This document shows, piece by piece, positions 1 to 11,660 of a DNA stretch of 64,000 nucleotides. The notes below the pieces were generated by a model. The model made no database searches. It worked only from the letters and a program-made list of their open reading frames with translations, and had not been told where the DNA came from. Every line of letters starts with the position of its first letter. Position 1 is the stretch's first letter. The DNA lies in the NCBI GenBank assembly GCA_958295665.1, contig OY282558.1:352575034-352639033 (forward strand). The letters run 5' to 3'. The DNA comes from Tipula vernalis (taxonomy: Eukaryota > Arthropoda > Insecta > Diptera > Tipulidae). Made by a program: the position numbers and the translations under genes.

Positions 1-1128
1 TTTGGAATTTATATTAATTTTTTTCTTATTTTTCATGACATCGGCTTTTATTAAAATGCAAAATAATTTTTTTTTATGCATACACAAATATGTATTTTAG
101 TTTCCTACTATTTAAACCCCAGTAAGTAGACTTACAGGAATTTCTAATTATTGCTTGAATTTATAATTATGACTTCTGAAATAGAATTGGCCAGGCATAA
201 CTATTGTAATTTCATTAAAGTCTAAAATAACCGTAACTTCAAGCTTTTTTGTTTTAAATGCTTTTTACTAAAAAAACCTACTTAAAGTGTTGTCTCTTTC
301 ACATAAACAAAAACTTGAAATCATGTGTAACATCATTAATAATCATAAGAATTGTAAGTTTTCAAACCATTTTTTCTGAAAATCGAATTTTTCTAACTTA
401 CCCTAGTCTTAAATGGGTGGTGCGATGTAAATTTTATCGATAAAACGGACATCCGAACAAAGACTCTGAGCAAACGACACAGTCGTTAAATTTGTGGTGT
501 TTGGGCGGGCCAAAGAGATATGCATTGTGCAGGTGGTCTACGTAAAATAGTCCTAAACCTTGTGGTTTCGATTTGGCTACTGTTTAAGATACGACGTTAC
601 ATTGGATACGAAAAATGTTTGTTAATTTAACCAAAAATTAAAATAATAAAATTTTATTCAAAGTTATCATCCAGTAGCTCTTTAAATTGTAGGTGAAGCT
701 GTCATATTATGAACTAAATATTTTAAAAGTAAATCTTCAAGTTTTTGTTGTAGCTGCCTTTAGATAAGTTGAAATCAAACTGATGTTCCACAATGAAAAA
801 CGTTTATGTAAAATGCAAATACATATTAAAAAATTAGAACGAGAACAGCTGCTATATGCTCTAATACCAAATCCAAATGTCCACATGTTATTCAACTTTC
901 AATTTTTCTTTAGATCTTTCAAGTTTCAACCATTAATAATCCTAAGTTACCCTACACAAAACGAATATTTTTTTAGTCAACCGATGGCTTTGAAAAGAGT
1001 AATTTCAATATTTCATGCACAAACAATTTAATTTTGGAAGAAAACGATGGTTATTGGGTGAAGGTTTTCGGTAAATGATTCCTGTAATTCCGCGTGTTAT
1101 TGTACTTGTATCATTCATTGTATACACT
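1..1128. other. AT-rich anonymous DNA, no gene seen
   Basis: Short open frames at 258-443 and 783-1031 have low-complexity, Phe/Ile/Lys-rich translations with no motif and no family resemblance. I see no repeat structure or RNA gene. The stretch ends at the ACTTT target duplication of the BEL/Pao element. Confidence 0.6.
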
Positions 1129-1133
1129 ACTTT

Positions 1134-1297
1134 TGTTCAAATACATTTCACACCACACAGTTTGTTTTTCGTTTGTGTTAATTTTTGAGTAAGCCTTGTG
1201 TTATAATTCGCACAGCGGGCACGAAATAAAGAAATAAAAATAAAATAAATCGTACTCGAAAATAGTCGTTATTATTAAAAAGTCCACAAATACAACA
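1134..1297 (+). repeat. 5' LTR of the BEL/Pao element
   Basis: About 160 bp, starting TGTTCAAATACATTTC and ending near CAACA; the last few bases are uncertain because the two LTRs differ by a small indel there. It contains several AATAAA-type polyadenylation signals (about 1227-1250). It differs from the 3' copy at, for example, TTAATTTTTG/TTCATTTTTG, GCGGGCACG/GCGCGCACG and AATCGTACT/AATCATACT. Confidence 0.9.
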
Positions 1298-1300
1298 TTT

Positions 1301-1318
1301 TTGGTGCCGAAACCCGGG
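1301..1318 (+). other. tRNA primer-binding site
   Basis: TGGTGCCGAAACCCGGGA lies just inside the 5' LTR. Its reverse complement ends in CCA and carries a CCCGGG stem, as the 3' end of a tRNA does, so it is read as the minus-strand primer site. I do not assign the tRNA species. Confidence 0.7.
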
Positions 1319-1709
1319 ACGTAGTGATTGTCCCCGCCTACAACAATTGAAGTTGTAATAGACTGGAGCCGTATAATTGTAGCGGTGATAGCCGAAATCA
1401 TCAGGTATATTTTTTTTGTTGTTTTATTGAAGTGGCCGCTGGTGAAATTTTTAGAATGGCGGTGTACGTGTAAAATGTGCATGATAAAATTGGAATTGTT
1501 ATTTTTACGTGTAATGTTGTAAAATTGTGGTGAAGTGATTCATTATCACTAGTCAATTATTGCGCAATATATAGTATTGCTCACATTGTGGGGTTCATGA
1601 AATTATTTGGATAAATTCTACGAGGCATGCGCTGCTGGAATGTTCTATCGCATTGTTAGTGCATTGAACGTTTCATAAGACACCGCCCATCTTTTTCCAT
1701 CGATTACGC

Positions 1710-1990
1710 GGTGATGCCGTCGATTACTAGTTACATTGCCTGCAAATATTTTATAATTAGTTTTGCATAATTCGTATAATACATGGTGATGGCGTCGATT
1801 ACCAGATACATCACCTGCAATATTCTATAATCATTTTTGTATATTTGCTAACCATGTGGTGATGGCGTCGATTACTAGATACATTACCTGCAAATATTCT
1901 ATAATTATTTTTTGTATGGTTCTTATACACGGTGACGGCGTCGATTACCAAATACATCACCTGCAATTTTTTGAAGTGGTTTTTCTATAA
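1710..1990 (+). repeat. four tandem ~74-bp repeats in the BEL/Pao leader
   Basis: Units begin near 1710, 1785, 1858 and 1931 (spacings 75, 73 and 73). Each starts GGTGATGGCGTCGATTAC with small changes, then has a ACATYRCCTGCAA block and an AT-rich filler. They lie between the primer site and the first ATG of the element (2008), that is, in the leader. Their regular spacing suggests a protein-binding or packaging/translation element, but that is inference. Confidence 0.85.
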
Positions 1991-2007
1991 TTTTCACATC
2001 TGCGAGC

Positions 2008-4167
2008 ATGGCCAGTAGTGCTAGTTTGGAATCTGATCGGCTCTGGATTAAAAACACTGCATAGCCAAATGATTGAAATGTTAGCTTCTGCTGGATTTGA
2101 ATTAGCAAAATGGGCTACCAGTAACTCGGAATTGGCTAAAGAACTTGTTCAAAATGAGTTGCGTGAAATTGAAGTAAAACCTAATACCGGGATATTAGGT
2201 ATGATGTGGGATCCAAGCAAAGACGATTTTTATATCAAAATCGATGATTATCCAGCAAACAAGGACAAAACCTTTACCAAACGACAATTCATCAGTCGAA
2301 TTGCTCAAGTATACGACCCTACTGGACTTTTCGCACCAGGTATCATTGCTGGTAAGATTGCCATGCAAGAAATTTGGAAACTAAATATTGGTTGGGACGA
2401 CCTTGTTCCTAATCACATCATGTCATTATGGTCATCGTTTCATCAGAGCGTAACTGAATTGGTAACAATACCGTTCCAAGATGGATAGCCCACTCAAAAG
2501 AAGTGCAACTGCAGCTACATTTGTTTTCAGATGCCTCGAAAGCAGCATATGGATCATGAGCCTACCTTCGGTCAGTTCATCATAATGGAAATGTAATTGT
2601 TCGTCTCATTATATCAAGAAACAAGGTCGCACCAATTAAGCCACAAACAGTTCCTCGTTTAGAACTAATGGGGGCTGTCATGAGTGTCAATTTATGCAAG
2701 TTCGTTCAAAAGGCATGCAAGCTGTCAGATATAACTGTTCATTACTGGACGGACTCAACCATCTTAATTCATTGGTTGAAGAAAAAGCAGCAATCGTTAA
2801 AGCCGTTTGTCGGAAATCGAACTGCTACTATATTATCATCTTCAGATGTCAACGACTGGCATCATATTCCCGGAGATCAGAATCCAGCAGATTTGTTATC
2901 GAGAGGCTGTGCTGCTATGCAATTGAAAAATTACCAACTATGGTGAAATGGTCCGCAATGGCTCCAAGAAGAACCGAACAACTGGCCAAACAATATGTGG
3001 TTGAACTTATCTGAGGACGACATGAACACCGATGAAGCCAAATCAAAGGTAAGATTATTAAATGCGCATATCAACATCTATTATGAATTTCCAGTGGCAG
3101 CCTTTATGGTTAATGAGGAACCACTGATTAATAGAGCGTCCACGCTGAATAAATTGATACGAACAACAGCGTTTGTTTTCCGGTTCATTCGAAGAATAAC
3201 GGGAAATAGCGTTAAACCTGTCAAACCAGCAACAGTTCAAGAAGGATGTCGCCAAACAATTGATGGGTTCATCACCTCCAGCTAGAACCAATCAATCATT
3301 TCCATTTGTGGTATCGGGCGTCGATTTTGCAGGACCGGTTGAGGTTCGTAAAACGCTTGCGCCACAGATGAACCTACGACAACTAGCAGCGAAAGCAGAC
3401 AAACCTTCAGCGACCATAAAATGTTGGGTTGTGGTTTTCGTATGAATGACAACTCGAACCGTGCATTTGGATCTTGCTCATGGTCTATCGGTGGAGGCAT
3501 TCTTGGAAGTTTTTGCAAGATTTATCAGTCGACGTGGGCAATGTAGTCAGTTATGGAGCGATAACAGCACGAATTTCGTTGGTTCAATTAAGGAATTGCA
3601 ACGTGTTCGTCAAGAATGGCAAAATAAAATCCCTCATCGTGAGTTGGCTAATTTGGGTACAACCTGGCGGTTCAACTCACCTGCTGTTCCACACCAAGGC
3701 GGGCTTTGGGAGGCGTGAGGAAATCCATCCCCGTATACAGTGATGACTCAAATCGAATGCTGAAGGCGAACCTCAAGGCTCTTACACCTGGTCACTGTTT
3801 GGTTGGTCGATCATTATTGCATCTTCCACCATCAGAAGATTTAATAAATTGCAATGACAACCGTCTGACACTGTGGGGCCAACAGCAAAAAATAACTCAA
3901 TCATTCTGGCATCGCTGGAAGGATGATTTTCTTGTATCATTACATAAACGAAGCAAATGGTATCGACCCCAAGAAAACATTAAGACCGGTGACATGGTAA
4001 TCGTACTGGAGGAAAATCTACCACCGACGTGTTGGGCCCTTGGTCGAATCGAAGAAGTTCATCCTGGTCATGATGGTCTTGTACGTAATGTGACCATTAG
4101 AACAGCTGCTGGCACCAAAAAACGCCCTATTCAAAAACTCTGCGTTCTTCCCATCAATCACTCGTAG
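2008..4167 (+). pseudogene. pol: BEL/Pao gag-pol remnant (RNase H, integrase, DUF5641)
   Basis: The reading starts at ATG 2008 with about 14 gag-like codons, then jumps at about 2045 into late pol. Residues of the A17/Pao peptidase-RT region follow to 2488, including KRQFISRIAQVYDPTGL and a tryptophan-rich WDD motif. RNase H runs about 2510-2940 (FSDASKAAYG, YWTDSTILIHWL, HIPGDQNPADLLSRG). Integrase runs about 3230-3715 with Asp in SGVDFAGP, Asp in WSDNSTNF and Glu in GGLWEA, all three catalytic positions retained. After an internal deletion a C-terminal DUF5641-like tail starts LTPGHCLVGRS and ends at 4167. Breaks: shift near 2475, TGA near 2558, TGA at 2944-2946, TGA at 3443-3445, shift near 3708. 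It cannot make an enzyme. Relatives run to well over 1,500 residues. Confidence 0.88.
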
Positions 4168-4308
4168 GCGCGAGTGCTTCGTGACATCTCAACCCCCTCA
4201 GTGATCTGGAAATGCGTTTTCCCCTAGCTCTTCTAGCTAGGTTTCTCCATTTCCCTTGCACAAATGTGGGATCAACCTTGGGCCCTCAGCCGTGGGGGGG
4301 GGGGAGAA

Positions 4309-4467
4309 TGTTCAAATACATTTCACACCACACAGTTTGTTTTTCGTTTGTGTTCATTTTTGAGTAAGCCTTGTGTTATAATTCGCACAGCGCGCACGAA
4401 ATAAAGAAATAAAAATAAAATAAATCATACTCGAAAATAGTCGTTATTATTAAAAAGTCCATAAACA
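4309..4467 (+). repeat. 3' LTR of the BEL/Pao element
   Basis: 159 bp, preceded directly by a G-run polypurine tract (about 4293-4308) and followed by the ACTTT duplication. It is nearly identical to the 5' copy. Confidence 0.92.
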
Positions 4468-4472
4468 ACTTT

Positions 4473-5522
4473 TGTTCTATTATAAAACACATATTTATTA
4501 CAATAATTTATTTAATTTTGTTTGTAAGCGTTAGTTTGTTTGTTAATGTATTTTTTATTATCATTGTATTTGTTTAATTGTTCATTTGCTTACACCGCCA
4601 CCAATGCTGCAACTTGAAGGGCGCACTTACGATTAGCGCATTATCGGAGAAGAGACCAATTTTAATTTTATTTTATTGTTTTAAGTTTTTGTGTGGAAAA
4701 GACACAAGTTCTAGAGTTGGTTGATTGGAATAGTCGAATTTTAACGGTTGAATATATTTTGTGTCTGAAAATATATTTCATTGTATTTGTATATATTTAT
4801 CACGATGATGAAATAAACGAATATAATGTATGTGTGACTTACTATTATTGGGCGTCTTTTTTAGCCTTAATCAGCATGGGTTGAATCTCATCAAAAATAT
4901 ATTTTTATGAAAATTGTACTTAATGTATTCTAATACATATACATATACTCAAGAACCAGAATCCCTACTAATAATTTTCTAATTGTACTGAATATAGGCA
5001 TAACTGGCCTATTTTCAAAAAACAAACTCTCAGACTGAATAGGCAGTTTCAATAAAAATGAAGGAAATTACATCTTATTTCATCATTTTAAACTTGGTGT
5101 GGGAAAAGTCCAGTATTTTAGTCCTTGTAAATTTCCGTTTACAATAAAAATAAACACACCACTTTTTAATTTATAATTTAATAAATAATATTTTAATTTA
5201 TTATAATTTACTTTATTATAATTTATTTTAATTAATTTTGTTAATATAAATTATTTTATTTTTATTTATTTAGTTTTTCACAAGAAATTTATTAACAATT
5301 TTTTATTTTGCACCACCATTTTTGGTACACACAAAATTAGTGGTTAGTGGCCAACACAAAGAGCGACGTGTTGCCATATTGAAATCCGAGACGAGACTGA
5401 AAAAAAACAAATTTTATTAGTTTTTTGTGTTGTCTCTTCATAAGGAAGAGACAGTAGTTTTATGGTTACATGCGTGTGTTCCTAAATAGTACAACGTTGA
5501 ACGGCGTGAAGACGTTGCACTG
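4473..5522. other. AT-rich anonymous DNA
   Basis: TTTAATTTA-type low complexity around 5165-5270. The open frame at 4693-4884 shows no recognisable motif. No gene or RNA seen. Confidence 0.6.
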
Positions 5523-6012
5523 CCCAGTAGGAAACTTGTCAACATGCATATGAATTAAATTTGTGCGAAAAACATACGTTCCTGGTTCTAACCTTGTTTT
5601 TTTCATGAGGATGAAAAAGAAAGTAAATATTTGTATTTCGCTTTTTCATGGCATGTTGACTTAATGACCAATTTATGACAAGTCATATTAGATTCTCAAC
5701 TGAGAAGTCGCCTCGTTTTCCACGATGTACTACCACGAGTACCACGAAGTCTACGATCATTTTCTTTATAGAAAACAAACGAAATATTTTTGCTCTGTTG
5801 TCTGTTCAATTAAATTTCCGAACATGACGATTCACAAGCGATTACCTTCTGACGAGTCAAGTACTATTAGTTTATGACATGTCACAAACGATTCGTCTCA
5901 GACCAGTCACACACGAAAATTAGTCCTATCTTCTGATAAATGTCTATATACGTGTCGTGTTTGACTGTCGCTGACGAGTCATTAGCTTGTCTCAAATGAC
6001 TTTCCTGCTGGG
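5523..6012. mobile_element. candidate MITE with CCCAGYAGGAAA termini
   Basis: CCCAGTAGGAAACTTGTC at 5523 and the inverse TTTCCTGCTGGG ending at 6012 form imperfect terminal inverted repeats around 490 bp of non-coding DNA. The interior holds many TGAC..GTCA near-palindromes (for example ATGACAAGTCAT near 5677, TGACGAGTCA near 5853 and 5972, TGACATGTCA near 5875), as expected of subterminal transposase-binding sites. I could not find a convincing target duplication, so the boundaries and superfamily are open. Confidence 0.5.
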
Positions 6013-7248
6013 TGGTTGTTGGTTGAACTCAGACGCCAACGCATGTGGGTGATGCATTGTGGCGAGGCATGCATGAGTGAGCCGCTACATCCTTTTACTA
6101 ATTACTAGTTGAATGAAATCTCACTGACTTGTGGTCGGCACATTTATAAAATATCAATGCAGCGTTTTTCCTTTTCACACCATTAGAAAACCAAATCAAA
6201 GGATGCCAATAATTGCAATTTGCCGATTTAGAGGACTTATCAGTCAGAAGCAGTTTCTCTTAATCTCATATTTCCGTACTATTGAGGTGCAGATGTAACA
6301 ATATCGAGAAAAATTTCTTTCCAACACTACATTTCATCTAAACTTGACGTAATGAAATGAAATTTCATAGATTTGCAATAAATAAACAATTCATTGAATT
6401 CTCGAGGAATTCCTTATTTTGGAAATCAGGAGTACAGATACTACAATAGTCATTGCAATGTCACATTCGAGTGGATTTTGTAGTTTCGGGTTGGTACAGA
6501 GAGTACTGCACATGTGATTCACATATTTTAGTGGGTTTCAACAAATTAAAAGGTCTAGAAAATTTGCTTCCCAAGCGTGAAAGCCTAATAAATAAAACGT
6601 TTTCGGTTTTCGAAAATTGCACCTTACTCGAGAACAAAATCGAGCCTTAATTTTGTACTGTCGACGCACCGTTACCCCAATATAATTTTTGAAAACAACA
6701 ATAAATTAATTATTGCTTTGTGCCATAATATGGGGTGTTGAAAGAATGGTTGATACCCTGTATCATCCGTGACACGTATTTTCTTCAAAAAAAGAAACAT
6801 AACTAACACCCTAAGAGCTTAGTAGAAGTACAATTGTAATGCTACAGCAAACCAATTAGCAATACGATAAATGACGATTACCAGAATATTTCTTGTAAAT
6901 TTAGAACAGGAATTCATTGTAAATAGAACTTAAAGTAAGTAAGTACTAAATGTCTACATCATTAACAAAGGGATTAATGCCACAACTTACAGAAGGCACC
7001 TACTCTCTGTATATAGGCCAACAAATTCCTGTGTATATTTTGTAGAAGTATTTTGCGCTGATTGTTTATTAAGAGGCGTTTTCTTTGGCCAAAGTCAAAT
7101 TAACAGACTCAGATCATGAAATGCAATATCGGTAATATAAAACACCGAAATACATATTATCGGAAATACATAACTTAATCGAAAGATTTTCAAACATTAA
7201 ATTATTCTGGTATATTCCAGATTTATAAATATTTTACGAAGGGCGTCT
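6013..7248. other. AT-rich anonymous DNA
   Basis: No family resemblance in any frame; the 65-codon frame at 6453-6650 has no motif. No repeat structure noticed. Confidence 0.5.
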
Positions 7249-7681
7249 GCAATGAAGTTTCGATCTGTGAACATTGTGAAAAATAAATTACTTTTCAATC
7301 AGGCTATAGCGACTGAACTTCTAATTTATTATCCTGATTTTTTCCTGTATAAAGGAATCAATCATGCACTAGTAGTATTAGCGAATTTTACAATTCCTAT
7401 TTTAAAAACTGTTAACAATTTAAATTTTTATTGTATTTAACGGATACATGCGGGTATACCACCATGTATTAGTTAAATACAATAAAAATTGAAATTATTA
7501 ACAGTTTTTAAAACGGGAATTGTAAAATTCGCTAAAACTACAAGTGCATGGATGATTTCTAAGAAGGAATATACGAAAAAATCAGGGTAATAAATTAGCA
7601 GTTTAGTCGCTATAACGTGATCAGATGATTGAAAAGTGATTTATTTTTCACAATGCTCACAGATCGAAACTGAATTGCACA
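7249..7681. repeat. long hairpin: inverted repeat with ~200-bp arms
   Basis: The left arm 7249-7450 and right arm 7463-7681 are reverse complements with few mismatches; only about 12 bases (around CGGGTATACCAC) separate them. For instance AGTTTCGATCTGTGA at 7256-7270 pairs with TCACAGATCGAAACT at 7657-7671. An open frame at 7252-7440 lies wholly in the left arm and is a by-product. It could be a foldback MITE or a source of long hairpin RNA. No clear target duplication was seen at the edges. Confidence 0.9.
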
Positions 7682-8640
7682 CCTAACAATTTCCCTTCTT
7701 CGTTATATGAAAGAAGTTAATTTGAAAATAGTCAAAAATAACTTATATGATAAGAAATGAATTTGAAAATGTATGTCGATTAAAAACATTCATTAATTAT
7801 TAATTAATGAGTTGGACAGTGATATAGAGAAAAAATAAAAATTTACATAACACGTTAATGGTATTTAATTTTTATTTTATTTAGGCTAAAATAACGCTAG
7901 TAATATTTAACATAACGTAATAGAACGTAAACGTCCTATAGTATAAGGCATGCTTTATTCACACTATTTTTCGTATAAATCAAAGGTTCCAAGGTTTTGT
8001 AACAAAAACAATTTGAAAGCTGCGCGTCTCGCATAAAAGTGACAAATTCAATTAGAACGAGGAAAACGCGGCCGAAAAAAATCGAAGCTGAAAACACGCT
8101 TCTTGTTTGAATGAGCAAAAAGGATCTTTTTGCTATATCCACCCAAATAAGGCCAAACTTTTCAGTGCGAACGGTGAGAAAAGCGATAGTACAATAACAT
8201 TCGAGACTGTATAGAAAAACAAAAATACAGCACAACTAAGAAAACTGAACATAGTTGAAAGAAATGCATTTAGCGAAAATCATTTAGCAAAACCTAGGGC
8301 ATTTTGGGATTTTATCGAAAATTGAACGTACATATTTGGAAGTGATCGGGGGTCTTACGTAAGACATCCCTAAAGCAGGAGCTTTCGATATACAAAAAAA
8401 AAAAAAAAAAAACTGGAAGGAATGTGGGGTTTTGGGATAGTGTACTTCTCGAAGGTTCAACCTTATAATCAAAATCAGCTTAGCTATTTACAAATCATAT
8501 CAACGCATGTTTTCGTACTGTTAACTTTCCACTGATGAACACTAAATTTTTTATTTTCGGCTGGAATGTAAATAATGTGGTCTATTTACGTTCGTTTTGT
8601 ATTAGGTCTTGTACCAAATATTATGTGTAAAGAAATTAAC
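7682..8640. other. AT-rich anonymous DNA
   Basis: Minus-strand frames at 7936-8235 and 8284-8472 have no recognisable domain. There is an A-run at about 8393-8411. No gene supported. Confidence 0.5.
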
Positions 8641-8810
8641 ATACTGTTACGTTTTTGCCTTGTCAATTAAGGTTCGTATCACTGGATTGTGAATAAAACA
8701 ACGAATTTATTTATTTCACAAAAATTATTACAACACAATTTATTAATGATAATTAACAAATTCACTTTATATAAATTATTCGCACAATTTTACTGATCAC
8801 TGATAAGAAC

Positions 8811-9098
8811 GTGATTGCTAAAAATCCAAGTTTATTCAGGAAGCAAGCGGTTAAGATGAACCGACCCGGAGTAAATCGTAGAGTGTCGGGAACTACTCAA
8901 GGACAATTTGGTAAAATGACTTATGCTCAAGTAATGATGAGCAACGGAAATCCAGGAAAAACAGCTCAAAATGACAATATAAGTCAAACACTTAAATTAA
9001 TTTTAAGCAGGCTAAATACATTTGATGAGCGATTACAGAAACTAGAGTACAGCACTAAGGGAGCCATCCCTAAACAAAAAAATGACCAATGGTCTTAG
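8811..9098 (+). pseudogene. LINE A ORF1, C-terminal 95 residues
   Basis: This frame is the tail of a Jockey ORF1. It matches ORF1 of LINE B in the conserved Tyr-rich stretch (MTYAQVMMS against RKSYSQIVQQS) and in the closing amphipathic helix (LKLILSRLNTFDERLQKLE). The three CCHC knuckles that should precede it are lost with the 5' end. It ends 17 bases inside the start of ORF2, so the two ORFs overlap here, unlike the 1-base gap in LINE B. Confidence 0.75.
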
Positions 9099-11660
9099 AT
9101 TCTTATGTTGGAATGCCAATGGACTGATGCAACATCAACAAGAACTGCAAGTGGTCCTGGACACAGAAAAAATCGATGTATGTCTCATCACGGAAACAGA
9201 CTTCACTAGACAATCAATCATTAAATTTAAAAATTATCAAATATATCACACTATTCACCCTGGAAAGAGGTAGTGCTGTTATAATTATAAATAGTATTCA
9301 TCACTATGAGGAGTTAAAATATGAAACGGAAGAAATACAAGCAACTGTTGTTATTGTCAAATCCAAAAGTACTTCTATTTGTATTGCTAGTATTTACTGC
9401 CCACCGAAGCACTCAATGAAAGAAAAAAATTATCTCGAGCTCCTCAGTAAATTAGGAAAACGATTTGTACTTGGAGGAGACTTTAATGCCAAAAATGTCC
9501 ACTGGGGATCCAGATTAACAGCGACTAAGGGTAAAGAACTCCTAAAAGCTATCAGAAAATGCAGTTGTGAAGCCCTCTCAACTGGAAAACCAACCTACTG
9601 ATTGATACCAGATCTGATTGATTTCTTCATAATAAAGAATATATCTGTAAATTATGTACAAGTAGATGAAAGCCATTACTTAAACTCTGATCATTCACCA
9701 ATACTTCTAACGTTAAAGAAACCCATTCCTAGTAAATAATCACACTAATTGGGCATGCTTTAGACTATCGCTAGAACAAAAAATTAATTTAATGGTTCCA
9801 TTAAAGACTGAAGAACAATTAGACAAAGAAGTTCACAAATTTGTAAACGATATACAGCAATCGCTTGGGAAAATACTCCTGAAATTAAAACGAAAATCAA
9901 GGGAAACAACTACCCTATGGAAATTAGGGAACTCCTCGCAGAAAAAAGGAGAGCGAGAATAGTATGGTAACAAACAAGGGCCCCCAAGATAAAACTCATT
10001 TGAACAATCTCACTCAATAATTAAGAAGAGAGATCAAAGAATTGAAAGATTAATCAATCAGCAACTATTTAAGAAAATTAAATAATGATAACAGTACTGA
10101 ATATTCGCTTTGGAAAGCAACCAAAAGAATCAAAAGGCCAATAATGCAAATTCCCCCAATAAAAGTAGCAGGTGAGGAATGGGCTAGAAATAATGAAGAC
10201 AAAGCTCGAGAATTTGCTGAACACCTCGAAAAAATATTCCAGCCACATGAAGACCAAACGTTGGAAGCCGAGATAATAACTGAACAAGCTGTGCAAGAAA
10301 GTAAAGAAATCCTACCCACAACACCAAAAAAAGTCATGCGTGAGATTAAAGCTAATATGAATACGAAAAAAGCTCCTGGGTACGATCTTATTACTGCAGA
10401 AATCTTAAAAGAACTGCCAAGGAAAGCTCTGGTGAAACTCACCAATCTTAAAAATGTAGCATCAAATTTGTACTAAGCTTAGGTATGGAAAATTGCAGAA
10501 GTAATTATGATCCCAAAACCTGGGAAACCACCGCACATAACATCGTCTTATGGCCAATTCAGCTATTGCCAGTCACATCCAAACACTTTGAGAAGCTTCT
10601 GGTAAAAAGATTAAATCCGATAATCGAGAGTAAAAACTTGATCTCAAATCATCAGTTCGGTTTTCGCAACCAACACTCAACAATTGATCAAGTACACAGA
10701 ATAGCCAGTATAAATGAGAAAGCATTAGAGGAGAAAAAAGTTTGTTTAACAGTATTTCTAGGCGTTGCACAAGCGTTTGATAGAGTGTGGCATGAAGGAC
10801 TTAACCACAAGTTTAGGAATCTTCTACCAATGCAATTTGCTAAGATACTGGAATCTTACTTGAAAGATAGGTTCTTCAGGATTAAAATAGATGATACATT
10901 TTCTAAATTGAAAGAAATCAATGCAGGAGTTCCGCAGGGTACTTATGATCTTCCTACATTAGAAAACAACACAGTGGCAACTTTTGCAGATGATACGGCG
11001 ATCTTAGCTGTTGGAAAAAGCAACGAAGAATCAACACAGAAGTTACAATCAGCTATAACTCAAATATATAAATGGACAAAAAGATGGAGAATAAAACTAA
11101 ATGAAGCTAAATCAGTTCACATCAACTTTACAAACAGACGAATCGAACATATTCCGATTACCATAAATCGGGAAATAATACCGCATGCGAACACAGCTAA
11201 GTATATCGGCATGACCCTGGATGCTAAACTACGATGGAAAGCACACGTCAAGAAGAAAAGTGAAGAATTAAGACTTAAATACAGAAAAATGTATTGCCTG
11301 ATGGGAAGGAACTCTTCTTTATCAACATACAACAAGCTTCTACTTTATAAGCAAATATTGAAACCGATTTGGACTTATGGTATTCAGCTTTGGGGTTGTA
11401 CCAAACAGAGCAATTTAAATATCATCCAAAGATTTCAGAATATGGTATTAAGGAACATCGTTGATGCACCATATTATGTTAGGAACAATGACCTTCATAG
11501 GGACCTTAAAATGAACCTCATGTTAAACGAAATCCAGGAAAAAGCACGGAGACATGAAGAAAGGCTCCGCCAACATGTGAACACTGAGGCAACTCGGTTC
11601 CTAAGCATCACGAATTTAGTACGCAGACTTAAAAGAACCAAACCTTTTGAGCTGGTGTGA
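9082..11660 (+). pseudogene. LINE A ORF2 (endonuclease + reverse transcriptase), broken
   Basis: An AP-type endonuclease starts at ATG 9082 (RFLCWNANGL), continues with GGDFNAKNVHWGS near 9475 and ends near 9720. Reverse transcriptase follows: APGYDLITAEILKELP near 10375, HQFGFRNQHSTIDQVHR near 10650, FLGVAQAFDRVWHEGL near 10755, FADDTAIL at about 10985, and the Jockey tail with IWTYGIQLWGC near 11365. Breaks include a shift near 9260, a stop at 9599-9601, shifts or stops between 9720 and 10140 and near 10450, and a deletion that removes most of the motif between GVPQG and FADD. FADD itself is intact. No RNase H, as usual in this clade. Not functional. Confidence 0.88.

Larger units (their letters stand above)
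1134..4467 (+). mobile_element. BEL/Pao LTR retrotransposon, internally deleted
   Basis: A compact (3.3 kb) LTR element. It starts TGTTCAAATAC and ends ..CA, with direct ACTTT duplications at 1129-1133 and 4468-4472, fitting the 4-6 bp duplications of BEL/Pao elements. The order is LTR, primer-binding site, a long leader with tandem repeats, a pol remnant, a G-rich polypurine tract (about 4293-4308) and LTR. The two LTRs differ at only a handful of positions, so insertion was fairly recent, yet gag, protease and most of the reverse transcriptase are missing and pol carries stops and shifts. Family relatives are usually 6-9 kb. I infer that the deleted form was itself mobilised, or that the deletion closely followed insertion. 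Confidence 0.9.

Noticed and set aside
258..1031. Two short plus-strand frames (258-443, 783-1031)
   Set aside because: No domain, low complexity, no start context or neighbouring exon; typical chance frames in AT-rich DNA.
7252..7440. 62-codon open frame
   Set aside because: It lies entirely in one arm of the long hairpin and its composition is that of AT-rich chance sequence.
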